Shown: one piece after another, positions 52,517 through 61,986 of the stretch
Numbering within the stretch: position 1 is the stretch's first letter
How the letters are laid out: each line of letters opens with the position of its first letter
Source of the DNA: Flavobacterium sp. KS-LB2
Lineage (GTDB): Bacteria > Bacteroidota > Bacteroidia > Flavobacteriales > Flavobacteriaceae
DNA length: 64,000 nucleotides
NCBI RefSeq assembly: GCF_036895565.1
Contig: NZ_CP145904.1
Span: forward strand, 620,001 to 684,000
Direction of reading: 5' to 3'
Notes under the pieces: generated by a model
Seen by the model: the letters and a program-made list of their open reading frames with translations, nothing else
Told to the model about the DNA's origin: nothing
Databases searched by the model: none
Program-made: the position numbers and the translations under genes

Positions 52517-54226
52517 TTACTCTTTCAATCTACACGCTTTTGTATCTCCATCAACAACTACTTCAGTCAATCCCAAAGAAGATAAGTTTTTCATGGCTTT
52601 GTCCCATTTTTTACCACTCAATCCAGAATTAATTTTAAGTAGACCAAATTCCATTTGGTTATTGTTAGTTTGCAATAACACAACAATCAATTTCTCGTCG
52701 TCTTCTAATTCAATTTTCACTTGTTTTTTCTCTGGTCTCATTTGTGGAAACAATAATACTTCTTGGATAGAAGAATTATTGGTCAGGAACATCATCAAAC
52801 GGTCCATTCCAATTCCCAATCCAGATGTAGGTGGCATTCCGTATTCTAAAGCTCTCAAGAAATCCTCATCGATAATTCCGGTTGCTTCATCATCTCCTTT
52901 TTCAGATAAGCGCATTTGCTCTTCAAAACGCTCTCTTTGATCAATTGGGTCATTCAATTCAGAATAGGCATTTGCCACTTCTTTTCCACAAACCATCAAC
53001 TCAAAACGTTCTGTCAATTCCGGATTGTCTCGGTGTTGCTTGCAAAGCGGGGACATTTCCTTTGGATAATCCGTGATGAAAGTAGGCTGAATATAATTCC
53101 CTTCGCATTTAGCGCCAAAAATCTCATCAATTAATTTTCCTTTACCCATGGTTTTATCCACGTCAATTCCCATTCCTCTTGCGGCATCAAATAATTCTGC
53201 TTCATTTTTTCCTGAAATATCAAATCCAGTAAAATGTTTGATAGAATCCGTCATTGTAACTCTTGCATACGGAGCTTTGAAGTTCACAGTGTGTTCTCCA
53301 AAAGTCGCTTCGCTGGTCCCGTTTACACCAATGGCGCAATGTTCCAATAAGTTTTCGGTGAAATTCATCATCCAGTTGTAGTCTTTGTAGGCTACATATA
53401 TTTCCATGGCAGTAAATTCCGGGTTATGCGTTCGGTCCATTCCTTCATTACGGAAGTTTTTCGAAAACTCATACACCCCATCAAAACCACCAACAATCAA
53501 TCTTTTTAAGTACAACTCATTTGCAATACGCATGTACAATGGCATGTCAAGCGAGTTGTGGTGCGTGATAAAAGGACGCGCTGCAGCACCACCGGGAATC
53601 GGTTGCAAAACAGGCGTTTCTACCTCAAGATACCCTTTGTCATTAAAAAAAGAACGCATCGCATTAAACAATTTAGTTCTTTTGATAAACGTTTCTTTTA
53701 CATGGTCGTTTACCGTTAAATCTACGTAACGACGACGGTATCTTTGTTCCGGATCAGCAAAAGCATCGTGTGTTTTTCCGTCAGCATCCGTTTTTACTAC
53801 AGGTAGCGGCTTCAAAGCTTTCGCTAAAACCGTCAAACCATAAACATGTACCGAAATTTCACCCACTTGAGTTTTAAAAACCGTTCCGCGAACCCCAATA
53901 AAATCGCCAATATCCAATAGTTTTTTGAAAACCACATTGTACATTGTTTTCTCCTCATCCGTCGAAATATCATCTCTCGAAACATACACCTGGATACGTC
54001 CTTCAGCATCTTTCAATTCTGCAAATGACGCCTTTCCCATGATACGTTTACCCATCAAACGTCCTGCTAAAACAACTTCTTTTCCTTCGTACTTCTCGAA
54101 ATCAGCTAGGATTTCGCTGGAATAAGCGGTTGTGATAAATTCGGCTGCTGGATAAGGCTCAATACCTAAATTGCGTAATTCTGTAAGTGCTTCTCTGCGT
54201 AATATTTCTTGTTCGGATAATGCCAT
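52517..54226 (-). CDS. lysS: Lysine--tRNA ligase (class II)
   Basis: Charges tRNA-Lys. The 569-aa product has an N-terminal OB-fold (about residues 55-150, VVLAGRLMGKRIMGKASFAEL). The class II core follows, with YLEVETPVLQPIPGGAAARPF, RNEGMDRTHNPEFTAMEIYVAY and GLGIGMDRLMMFLTN. After the core there is an extension of about 70 residues (MEFGLLKINSGLSGKKWDKAMKNL...) seen in other flavobacterial LysS but absent from the E. coli enzyme. Its role is unknown. Confidence 0.97.
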   Translation of the reverse strand: MALSEQEILRREALTELRNLGIEPYPAAEFITTAYSSEILADFEKYEGKEVVLAGRLMGKRIMGKASFAELKDAEGRIQVYVSRDDISTDEEKTMYNVVFKKLLDIGDFIGVRGTVFKTQVGEISVHVYGLTVLAKALKPLPVVKTDADGKTHDAFADPEQRYRRRYVDLTVNDHVKETFIKRTKLFNAMRSFFNDKGYLEVETPVLQPIPGGAAARPFITHHNSLDMPLYMRIANELYLKRLIVGGFDGVYEFSKNFRNEGMDRTHNPEFTAMEIYVAYKDYNWMMNFTENLLEHCAIGVNGTSEATFGEHTVNFKAPYARVTMTDSIKHFTGFDISGKNEAELFDAARGMGIDVDKTMGKGKLIDEIFGAKCEGNYIQPTFITDYPKEMSPLCKQHRDNPELTERFELMVCGKEVANAYSELNDPIDQRERFEEQMRLSEKGDDEATGIIDEDFLRALEYGMPPTSGLGIGMDRLMMFLTNNSSIQEVLLFPQMRPEKKQVKIELEDDEKLIVVLLQTNNNQMEFGLLKINSGLSGKKWDKAMKNLSSLGLTEVVVDGDTKACRLKE

Positions 54227-54329
54227 TTTATGCTGATTTTAAGAGCGCAAAGATACTATATAAGTTTTAAAATGTAAAGTTTAAAATTCAAGGTTTTTTG
54301 AAGCAGAATATTTTGTTTTTTCAATACGA

Positions 54330-54408
54330 TTTGTCCCGCTATTCACTCTATCTTTTTTTCTTGTTTGAAAAAAAACAAGAAAAAAAGGATGCCGCTGCTA
54401 TCGGGGCT
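54330..54408 (+). repeat. Related short intergenic element with poly-T/A hairpin
   Basis: Starts TTGTCCCGCTATTCACTC. A perfect hairpin follows with arms TTTTTTTCTTGTTT and AAACAAGAAAAAAA (54353-54386), and the element ends GGATGCCGCTGCTATCGGGGCTA. Both ends resemble the ends of the longer hairpin repeat (TTTCCCGCT... and ATCGGGGCTA), so it may be a shortened relative. It lies in front of the next lipoprotein gene. Confidence 0.65.
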
Positions 54409-54492
54409 ATGCTACCACTTTTATTTTCGAAAAACATGAAAAATAGTACAAATCATGTATATTTGAAATCAAATCATTTTGCAAACATCCCA

Positions 54493-55218
54493 ATGAAAAA
54501 ATATATTGCGTTATTTTTATTAGTATTTTTAAATAGTTGCCAAGTTACAGAAACCATATATTTAAACGAAGATGGAACTGGAAAAATTGAAATAAATGAA
54601 TTGCGGGATGAACATAGTTATATGCAATTGATGGGTGAAAACTACTCCAAAGAAGATGTTTTTAGAGATACTACTTATGTTTTTCAGGATTTTATAACGA
54701 AACATTCCGAAACCTTTTCTAGATTACCAGCATTTGAAAAAGCTATTTTTCAAAAATTTGGTACGGTAAAAGTACATATCAAGAAAAGCTCGTTTGAAAA
54801 AGAATTTCGAACAACAATCACGCAAAATTTCACTAAAATAGAGCAAGTAGCTGATCTATATAAAACGGAAGAATATGCTGATGACATCGAAAATAATTAT
54901 GCATTGGTTGCCGAAGAACATTATTATAGTGTGAACTATGCTTTTGACGGAAGTGTTTTTAAAAGGATAGTGAAAATTACTGATCCGATTGAATTAAAGA
55001 AACAGCAGGATAAGATTGAAGGGTACAAAACGCAAGTTTCTAAATTTAAAATCACGCAACCTTATGTTCTAAAATATCATTTTCCCAGAAAAATAAAATC
55101 GGTGTCCAATTCGAATGCAAAAATCAGTGAAGATAGAAAATCATTGGAATTACAATTTCTAATAGCAGATTGTTTGGTAAATCCTGAGAGTACGAATCTG
55201 GAAGTTGTTTTAGAGTAA
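54493..55218 (+). CDS. Hypothetical lipoprotein
   Basis: From the ATG at 54493 the 241-aa product has a clear lipoprotein signal peptide (MKKYIALFLLVFLNSC) followed by QVTETIYLNEDGTGKIEINE, a beta-hairpin that often opens DUF-type lipoproteins of this group. The rest is mixed alpha/beta, including KYHFPRKIKSVSN near the end, with no enzyme motif visible. The frame is open 65 codons upstream to 54298, but that part is the repeat element and cannot be the true start. Confidence 0.78.
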   Translation: MKKYIALFLLVFLNSCQVTETIYLNEDGTGKIEINELRDEHSYMQLMGENYSKEDVFRDTTYVFQDFITKHSETFSRLPAFEKAIFQKFGTVKVHIKKSSFEKEFRTTITQNFTKIEQVADLYKTEEYADDIENNYALVAEEHYYSVNYAFDGSVFKRIVKITDPIELKKQQDKIEGYKTQVSKFKITQPYVLKYHFPRKIKSVSNSNAKISEDRKSLELQFLIADCLVNPESTNLEVVLE

Positions 55219-55264
55219 CTTAATTGGAAATTTTTCTTGGCTGTAACTTCTCTTAAAAACTTTG

Positions 55265-55272
55265 TACCTTTG
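55265..55272 (+). promoter_or_regulatory. -7 promoter box of lipB
   Basis: TACCTTTG, 54 bp before the lipB ATG. A 22-bp dispersed element lies between it and the start codon. Confidence 0.6.
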
Positions 55273-55299
55273 CAATTCAAAAATAAGTGGACGAAATAG

Positions 55300-55321
55300 G
55301 ATTGCTTCGTTCCTCGCAATG
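55300..55321 (-). repeat. CATTGCGAGGAACG dispersed element, copy 2
   Basis: Exact reverse complement of 33258-33279. It lies in the leader of lipB, ending 4 bp before the start codon, so it would be part of the lipB mRNA. Confidence 0.8.
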
Positions 55322-55325
55322 AAAA

Positions 55326-56045
55326 ATGAATAAAACCATCCAACTTCAAGATTTAGGAACTAAAGATTATAAAGCAACTTGGGAATACCAGGAAGAATTG
55401 TTCAAAGGAATCGTTGATCTGAAAATTCGAAATCGCAGAGAAGAACTCGAATTAGAGACGCCTAATTATTTTCTTTTTGTGGAACATCCACACGTTTATA
55501 CTTTGGGGAAAAGTGGTGATTTAAGTAATTTGCTTTTATCTGAAAAACAATTGGAAGCCAAAGGAGCAACTTTTTATAAAATCAATCGTGGTGGCGATAT
55601 TACCTATCACGGGCCTGGGCAAATAGTAGGATATCCAATTATAGACTTAGAAAATTTCTTTACTGATATCCATAAATACTTGCGTTTTCTGGAAGAAGCT
55701 ATTATTCTTACGCTGCAAGAATATGGAATTGTTTGTGGTAGAAGCGAAGGTGAAACGGGAGTTTGGTTAGGTGCAGGAACTCCATTTGCAAGAAAAATTT
55801 GTGCTATGGGTGTTCGCGCTTCCCGTTGGGTAACCATGCATGGATTTGCACTAAATGTAAATGCTGATTTGGGTTATTTTGATAATATCATTCCGTGTGG
55901 TATTCGCGGTAAAGCGGTAACTTCATTAAACGTAGAACTTGGCGTAGAAAAAGTCAATGAAGAAGAAGTCAAAGAAAAAATCCTGAAACATTTCTCCATT
56001 CTTTTTGAAGCGACTTTTGAGAAATCTGCAATCAAAAATCATTAA
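55326..56045 (+). CDS. lipB: Lipoyl(octanoyl) transferase
   Basis: Moves octanoate from acyl carrier protein to lipoyl domains in the first step of lipoate synthesis. The 239-aa product has EHPHVYTLGKSGD, RGGDITYHGPGQIVGYPI (the His-containing core), Lys157 in ARKICAMGVR and the catalytic Cys191 in IIPCGIRGKAVTSL. Length is normal. It converges with rnhB, only 7 bp apart. Confidence 0.96.
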   Translation: MNKTIQLQDLGTKDYKATWEYQEELFKGIVDLKIRNRREELELETPNYFLFVEHPHVYTLGKSGDLSNLLLSEKQLEAKGATFYKINRGGDITYHGPGQIVGYPIIDLENFFTDIHKYLRFLEEAIILTLQEYGIVCGRSEGETGVWLGAGTPFARKICAMGVRASRWVTMHGFALNVNADLGYFDNIIPCGIRGKAVTSLNVELGVEKVNEEEVKEKILKHFSILFEATFEKSAIKNH

Positions 56046-56052
56046 TCTGCAA

Positions 56053-56712
56053 TCAAAAATCAAAAGTATACTGTTCCGGTAATAAACGAAATGTCATTCG
56101 GTGGTATTTTGTTACTCCGTAGATTCGTATTGCTTCTCGATGTTCTTTGGTAGGATATCCTTTATTTTGTTTCCAATTGTACATTGGGAATTCCTCATGA
56201 ATACGATTCATATATTCATCCCGATATGTTTTTGCTAATATGGAAGCGGCCGCAATACTCAAGTATTTTGAATCTCCTCTAATAATACTGGTATTTGGGA
56301 TTGAATTTAGGAACTCAATTTCAGCATCGGTAAAAATCTTTCCTCCGCGATTTTTAATTCCTCCTTTTGGAATCAATGGACTATTTCCGTCTACAATGAT
56401 GGATTCAGGTCTTGGGTCCAGTTTTAAAATACTTTCCTGCATTGCTTTTATGGAGGCATTCAAAATGTTTATTTCGTCAATTATCAAAGGTTCAAGATGT
56501 GTTACTGCAAATGAAACACATTGCTCCTCTATAATAGGTCTCATTTTTTCTCTGGCTTTTTCCGACAATTGTTTGCTGTCATTTAATGTATGGTTTTGAA
56601 AATCAGCGGGTAATATTACCGCTGCAGCAGTAACAGGTCCTGCAAGGCAACCCCGGCCTGCTTCGTCAGTTCCAGTTTCTAAATTTGGTGTTAAGAAAAA
56701 TGAATATAGCAT
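56053..56712 (-). CDS. rnhB: Ribonuclease HII
   Basis: Removes ribonucleotides and RNA from RNA/DNA hybrids. From the ATG at 56712 the product has 219 aa, with [20 protein letters not shown] near the start, where Asp16 and Glu17 are catalytic. DGNSPLIP and [19 protein letters not shown] follow, and HRMTFRLL near the end. The frame opens 16 codons further upstream, at 56760, but family members begin close to the DEAGRG motif. Confidence 0.95.
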   Translation of the reverse strand: MLYSFFLTPNLETGTDEAGRGCLAGPVTAAAVILPADFQNHTLNDSKQLSEKAREKMRPIIEEQCVSFAVTHLEPLIIDEINILNASIKAMQESILKLDPRPESIIVDGNSPLIPKGGIKNRGGKIFTDAEIEFLNSIPNTSIIRGDSKYLSIAAASILAKTYRDEYMNRIHEEFPMYNWKQNKGYPTKEHREAIRIYGVTKYHRMTFRLLPEQYTFDF

Positions 56713-56913
56713 AAAAAATGATTTTAGCAAAAATATAGTTTTATGCTTAATTATTCGCAAAAAAACAGTATATAAGCATAAAATATCGATATTATGTGCT
56801 CTTTTAGTTTTAAAATTATAATAAAAATAAAATATGTTAATTTTTGTAAATAGTTGGTATTTTAAGAATTTATTATGATTTTTGTGAAATAACTAATTCA
56901 AAATAAATTTAAT

Positions 56914-59900
56914 ATGAGATCAAAATTCAAATGGATTTTTTCGTTGCTATTGGCATTGTCAATGCAATTTGCTTTTGCACAAGAAAAAACTGTTACTGGT
57001 GTGGTTGCAGATGCTACTGGACCTATTCCAGGAGCAAATGTTGTTGTTAAAGGTACAAATAGAAGTGCGCAAACTGATTTCGATGGAAAGTATTCCATTA
57101 AAGCTAATTCAGGAGAGGTATTAGTGTTCTCATTTGTTGGTATGAAAGATGTGACAGTAAATGTTGGTACTTCTTCTACAGTTAACATTAAAATGGAGCA
57201 AGCTGACAATACACTAGAAGAAGTTGTGGTTGTAGGTTATGGGACTCAAAAGAAAAAGAATCTTACAGGTTCTATTTCGCAAATTAAAGGAGAGGCAATA
57301 GCTAGTTTAGCTACTCCTAGTTTTGAATCTCAATTGGCAGGTAGAGCTGCTGGAGTTCAGGTTACATCTAATTCAGGTGTTTTGGGGCAAGCGCCTAGAA
57401 TTAGAATTAGAGGAATTGGTTCAATTTCTTCTGGAAGTTATCCTTTGGTAGTGGTAGATGGTGTGCCAATTTTCACTGGAGATGTTGGGGGATATGCAAA
57501 TACTAATGCTTTAGGAGATATTAACCCAGCAGATATTGAGTCTACAGAGATTTTAAAAGATGGTTCGGCAACGGCTATTTATGGATCAAGAGCTTCTAAT
57601 GGTGTTATTTTAATTACAACCAAAAAAGGGAAAGGTGGTAAGTTTAGAGTGAACTATAATACGTACACTGGAGTTGCTACGCCAATTGATTTTTTAGATT
57701 TGTTAGGTACTAAGGATTTTATTACAATCCAGAATGAAAAAAGATCAAATAGAGCTGCTTCACCATGGGCTGCAGGAACAGCATTTAATACAGATTGGCA
57801 AAAAGCGGTACTTCGTTCTAATGCTTTTCAAACAGATCATAATTTATCTCTTTCTGGTTCTACTGACAAGACAAATTACTATTTTTCTGTTGGATACAAT
57901 GAACAAGAAGGTATTGCAAAAGCAAATAACCAAACTAGATATAATGTAAGAGCTAATGTCGATCAAAAAGTTAAAAGTTGGTTAAATATTGGTGTGAATG
58001 CTGCTTTGTCAAGAACGCAGAATAATGGTTTGAATACAGGAGCTAACTCATTATCAGGTTTAATGTTTAATGCAATGCGTCAATTGCCAAATACACCTGT
58101 ATATGACGCTACGAACCCAACGGGTTACAATATAGCAGGAGCAAGTGTAGGTCAAGGAGAAAACTTATCTGTAATAGGTAACAATTTACCAAATATTGTT
58201 TATGTATTGGATAATAATATTTACAGATCAAAAATTGATAGATCTTTAGTTAGTCTGTTTGCAGATTTTAAAATTTTACCTAGTTTGAATTTTAAAACTC
58301 AAGGAAGTGTTGATGCTATTGGCACAGAAGGGTTTCAGTATTTAAATCCAATTAATGGAGATGGTGCTGGAGTAGCTGGATTAGTTAGAAATAATTTTAC
58401 AAATTTAACACGTTGGAATGTTCAAAATATTTTGTCATACAATAAGACTTTTGGAGATGTTCATAATATCGGAGCTACTGCAATTTACGAAGCACAAAAA
58501 CAAAAAGTAAATTCTTTCTTTGGTGGAGGTAATGGTTTATCTGATACTTTCTTTAATCAAGGTTTGATATCAGGATCATACGCAACACAAGTATCTGGAG
58601 GATCAATATCTGAAAACGGAATTATTTCATATGCAGGTAGATTGACATATAATTATAAAGAAAAATATTTCCTTCAAGGATCTTTACGTAAGGATGGTCT
58701 TTCGTCATTGCCCTCTGCTAATAAGTGGGGAACTTTCCCAGGAGTTTCTGCAGGATGGAGCGTAAGCAAAGAATCTTTTATGACACCTTTAGAAAATGTT
58801 GTTTCTGAATTTAAGTTAAGAGCTTCTTATGCAGAAGTTGGTAATACTGATATTGGTAATTATCCTTATTTAGGCTTGTATAATAATTCAAAATATGCTG
58901 AATATAATGGTATTGCCTATTCTCAGGCGGGTAATAATCAATTAAAATGGGAGACTTCGGAGAAGTTGGACTATGGTGTAGATTTAGCTTTTTTAAATAA
59001 TCGTTTGAAATTTACTTATGATTATTTTATCAATAACCAAGACGGTTTGATTTTAGCTGTGCCTCAGCCTTTGTCTTTAGGAGTTCCTGGAAACTCAATA
59101 TCACAAAATATTGGTTCTTTGAAAAACTCTGGACATGAAATATCAGTTGAAGCTTCTCCTTTTAGAAGTGAAAATTTTGAATGGACATTGTCAGCTAATT
59201 TATCTTTAGTAAAAAGTAAAGTAAATACTTTAGTGAATGGTCAAGATATTAATTATGTTGATGCAGATAATTTTAATACTGGAAACAATATATTAAGAGA
59301 AGGTGAGTCACCTTATGCTTTGTATGGTTTTAAATATTGGGGAGTAAATCCTGCTAATGGTAATCCAGTTTATTATAAAGCTGATGGTTCATTAGTTCAG
59401 GGAAATATCGATACTCAAGCATATAGAGTTTTTGATCCAAACAATCCTTCAGATATTTCGGTAGCTTCTTCTTTGAGTACATCTGATAAAAGTATTTTAG
59501 GAAGTGTACTTCCTACTTATTTTGGAGCGTTCAATTCTAACATGAGATATAAAGATTTTGATTTAGGTTTCATGTTCCGTTTTAGTGGTGGTAATAAAAT
59601 TCACAATTCAACTAGACGTGATGCATTAACAATGAACTTCAATAACAATGGAACTGAAATATTAGGAAGATGGCAAAGTGCTGCTAATCCTGGTGATGGA
59701 TGGACTCCAAGATTGAGAGATGATAGAGAAACTTTTATCAATTTAAATCAAGCATCTACTCGTTTTGTTGAAGATGGTGATTATATCAAATTAGATAATG
59801 TAACTTTAGGTTATAATTTGCCAAAACCAGTTTTAGAAAAAATTGGAGTTGATAAATTTAGACTTTTTGTACAAGGTCAAAACTTATTAATTATTACAGA

Positions 59901-60000
59901 CTATAAAGGTTTAGATCCAGAGATGGAAATTACAGGTATTGATTTAAATGGTACTCCAAGATCTCGAGTATTCACTATTGGTCTGAATGTAGGTTTCTAA
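56914..60000 (+). CDS. SusC/RagA-type TonB-linked outer-membrane protein
   Basis: TonB-dependent importer of the SusC class, 1028 aa. A signal peptide ending FAFAQ precedes a CarboxypepD_reg-like domain (about residues 25-100, GTNRSAQTDFDGKYSI). Then come the SusC signature EEVVVVGYGTQKKKNLTGSIS and the plug with RIRGIGSISSGSYPLVVVDGVP and KDGSATAIYGSRASNGVI. A barrel of about 800 residues ends SRVFTIGLNVGF. It is followed 7 bp later by its SusD partner. The nearby subtilisin suggests peptide substrates, but this is inferred. Promoter not clear. Confidence 0.95.
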   Translation: MRSKFKWIFSLLLALSMQFAFAQEKTVTGVVADATGPIPGANVVVKGTNRSAQTDFDGKYSIKANSGEVLVFSFVGMKDVTVNVGTSSTVNIKMEQADNTLEEVVVVGYGTQKKKNLTGSISQIKGEAIASLATPSFESQLAGRAAGVQVTSNSGVLGQAPRIRIRGIGSISSGSYPLVVVDGVPIFTGDVGGYANTNALGDINPADIESTEILKDGSATAIYGSRASNGVILITTKKGKGGKFRVNYNTYTGVATPIDFLDLLGTKDFITIQNEKRSNRAASPWAAGTAFNTDWQKAVLRSNAFQTDHNLSLSGSTDKTNYYFSVGYNEQEGIAKANNQTRYNVRANVDQKVKSWLNIGVNAALSRTQNNGLNTGANSLSGLMFNAMRQLPNTPVYDATNPTGYNIAGASVGQGENLSVIGNNLPNIVYVLDNNIYRSKIDRSLVSLFADFKILPSLNFKTQGSVDAIGTEGFQYLNPINGDGAGVAGLVRNNFTNLTRWNVQNILSYNKTFGDVHNIGATAIYEAQKQKVNSFFGGGNGLSDTFFNQGLISGSYATQVSGGSISENGIISYAGRLTYNYKEKYFLQGSLRKDGLSSLPSANKWGTFPGVSAGWSVSKESFMTPLENVVSEFKLRASYAEVGNTDIGNYPYLGLYNNSKYAEYNGIAYSQAGNNQLKWETSEKLDYGVDLAFLNNRLKFTYDYFINNQDGLILAVPQPLSLGVPGNSISQNIGSLKNSGHEISVEASPFRSENFEWTLSANLSLVKSKVNTLVNGQDINYVDADNFNTGNNILREGESPYALYGFKYWGVNPANGNPVYYKADGSLVQGNIDTQAYRVFDPNNPSDISVASSLSTSDKSILGSVLPTYFGAFNSNMRYKDFDLGFMFRFSGGNKIHNSTRRDALTMNFNNNGTEILGRWQSAANPGDGWTPRLRDDRETFINLNQASTRFVEDGDYIKLDNVTLGYNLPKPVLEKIGVDKFRLFVQGQNLLIITDYKGLDPEMEITGIDLNGTPRSRVFTIGLNVGF

Positions 60001-60007
60001 TTTAAAA

Positions 60008-61645
60008 ATGAAAAAAATGAAAAATAAAAATAAATTTTTATCCTTATGGAGTGCTAAAATAGCAGTTCCATTAATGGTGGTTTCACTCTTGTTAGTCTCT
60101 TGTAGTGAAGAAAATACGATCGAATTAGATCCTTTCAATAGTATCTCAGAAAATGTTGCTTTTGAAACTCCAGCTTTAATTGATCTTTCGGTTACAGGGA
60201 TGTATAATGGTGCTCAATTGGGTAACTTTAATGGTGCTGGAGCGAGAGGATATGTATTTGGAGCGGCTTACATTCAACAAGGTGACAATAGAGGCGAGGA
60301 TGTTGTTAATTTAGCTGCATTTTACCAATTAACTTATACAGGTACTTATGATCCTACAACAGCAAATAATGTGTACTATTGGGCAGATGCTTATCGGTTA
60401 ATTAATAGAACCAATATTGTAATTGAAGGTGTTGAAAAAGCAGCTGCAAGTGGAATTATTACTCGAGAAATTGCAAATGATTATATAGGTCAAGCAAAAT
60501 TTTTCAGAGCGATTGCGCATAATGAATTGTTGATTTTTTATGCAAGACCTTTTCAAGATAATAACGGCGCTAGTTTAGGGGTTCCTTACAGAGAGATTCC
60601 TTATAATACTCCTGCAAATATTGCACTTGGTTTAGCTCAAGGTAGAAACACTGTGGCTGAGTGTTACACTAAAATTCTTAAAGATTTAAGTGATGCAGAA
60701 ACACTACTTTTTTCAAAAAATGCACGAGTTGGTGCTGCTAAAATTGAAAGAATTACTAAAGAAGCAGCAATAGCATACAAAACGAGAGTTTATTTGCACA
60801 TGCGTGATTGGAATAATGTAATTACTGAAGGATTAAAGTTAAACGGTTTGTATTCTATGACTGCAAATCCAGACACTCCTTTTGCGAGTAATAGTTCTAA
60901 TACAGAATCTATTTTCTCTATTGCAAATGGAGCTACTAATAATCCAGGTGCTAACGGTGCTCTAGCGAATATGTATCACCCACCAATTCCAGCAGCCTCT
61001 AATGGTCGTGGATTAGTTGCTATTAGCCCAATTATTTGGAGAGATCCGAGTTGGTTGATTGATGATAAAAGAAGAACTGAGGGGACTATGGTTATAACTG
61101 GTATTGGAAGTTATTATCCAAATTCTAAATTCACTAAAAAATATAAAGATGGTGTGAATAAAACAGATGCTGCACCTATTATCAGATATGCTGAAGTAGC
61201 ATTGAATATGGCTGAGGCTTATGCTAGAAATAATGATGTTGTTAATGGTTTGGCAAGATTAAACTCTGTTAGAAATAGATCTTTAGCTGATCCAGCAACT
61301 CAGGCATTTACAGCAACTACTTTTTCGTCAAATATTCAATTATTAGGTGCTATTTTGAAAGAAAGAAGAATAGAGTTTCTTATGGAAGGTCGTCGTTGGG
61401 CTGATATTCATAGATTGCAAAATGATGCTAATTTTCCAATAGCTGGTGTTCCTGCAAAAGCTGCAAATGGAGGTTTTGCTAGTGCTTCAACGGCTTTAAC
61501 TGCATACGCATTAGGCACTCCTTACACAGGCGCTTTAGGTGTTAATGCAATTCCTTATGACAACTTTAAGTTTTTGTGGCCTATACCGCAATTGGAATTG
61601 GATTCTAATCCAACATTGAGAGATCAGCAAAATCCAGGTTACTAA
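60008..61645 (+). CDS. SusD/RagB-type nutrient-binding lipoprotein
   Basis: Surface lid of the SusC importer, 545 aa. The lipoprotein signal peptide ends LLLVSC (Cys32). The mature protein is mostly helical TPR-like, with WADAYRLINRTNIVIEG and YIGQAKFFRAIAHNELLIFYARPFQD. Later blocks are PIIRYAEVALNMAEAYARN, LNSVRNRS and LKERRIEFLMEGRRWADIHRL, and it ends LWPIPQLELDSNPTLRDQQNPGY. All are SusD hallmarks. It starts 7 bp after susC, so the two form an operon. Confidence 0.95.
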   Translation: MKKMKNKNKFLSLWSAKIAVPLMVVSLLLVSCSEENTIELDPFNSISENVAFETPALIDLSVTGMYNGAQLGNFNGAGARGYVFGAAYIQQGDNRGEDVVNLAAFYQLTYTGTYDPTTANNVYYWADAYRLINRTNIVIEGVEKAAASGIITREIANDYIGQAKFFRAIAHNELLIFYARPFQDNNGASLGVPYREIPYNTPANIALGLAQGRNTVAECYTKILKDLSDAETLLFSKNARVGAAKIERITKEAAIAYKTRVYLHMRDWNNVITEGLKLNGLYSMTANPDTPFASNSSNTESIFSIANGATNNPGANGALANMYHPPIPAASNGRGLVAISPIIWRDPSWLIDDKRRTEGTMVITGIGSYYPNSKFTKKYKDGVNKTDAAPIIRYAEVALNMAEAYARNNDVVNGLARLNSVRNRSLADPATQAFTATTFSSNIQLLGAILKERRIEFLMEGRRWADIHRLQNDANFPIAGVPAKAANGGFASASTALTAYALGTPYTGALGVNAIPYDNFKFLWPIPQLELDSNPTLRDQQNPGY

Positions 61646-61986
61646 ATATGTTAATAATTCATTATTAATATTAATAGGGTAAGCATTTATATCATTTGTT
61701 AGCCTTATTAAAAAGTATCCTGAGTTATTATTATTATTATAAACAGCTATAAGAATTTATTCTTGTAGCTGTTTTTTATTATAGAATAAAAAAATAAAAA
61801 ATAATTGATATTTTAATATTGTAATTTGAAACCTATAGAAGTTGTTTTCTTTCGTTTCCTTAATTAAATGGTTTCTAAATAAGAAGTTTATTAAATTAAT
61901 GACAGTATCTAGTATTTTTTTTTAACATAAAGAAGTTATTTTTTATTTTAAATTAGCACACAAGAAAATCCATTTAAATTCAAATC
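61646..61986. other. Gap between susD and the subtilisin gene
   Basis: 341 bp, very AT-rich, no ORF. It contains the susD terminator at 61742-61777 and presumably the promoter of the subtilisin gene, for which I see no strong -7 box. The protease is therefore probably transcribed separately from susCD. Confidence 0.6.
61742..61777 (+). terminator. Terminator after susD
   Basis: ACAGCTATAAGAA and TTCTTGTAGCTGT pair with one mismatch around TTTA and lead into a T tract. Confidence 0.88.

Noticed and set aside
54298..54492. 65-codon N-terminal extension of the lipoprotein after lysS
   Set aside because: It is encoded by a dispersed repeat element and would bury the lipoprotein signal peptide.
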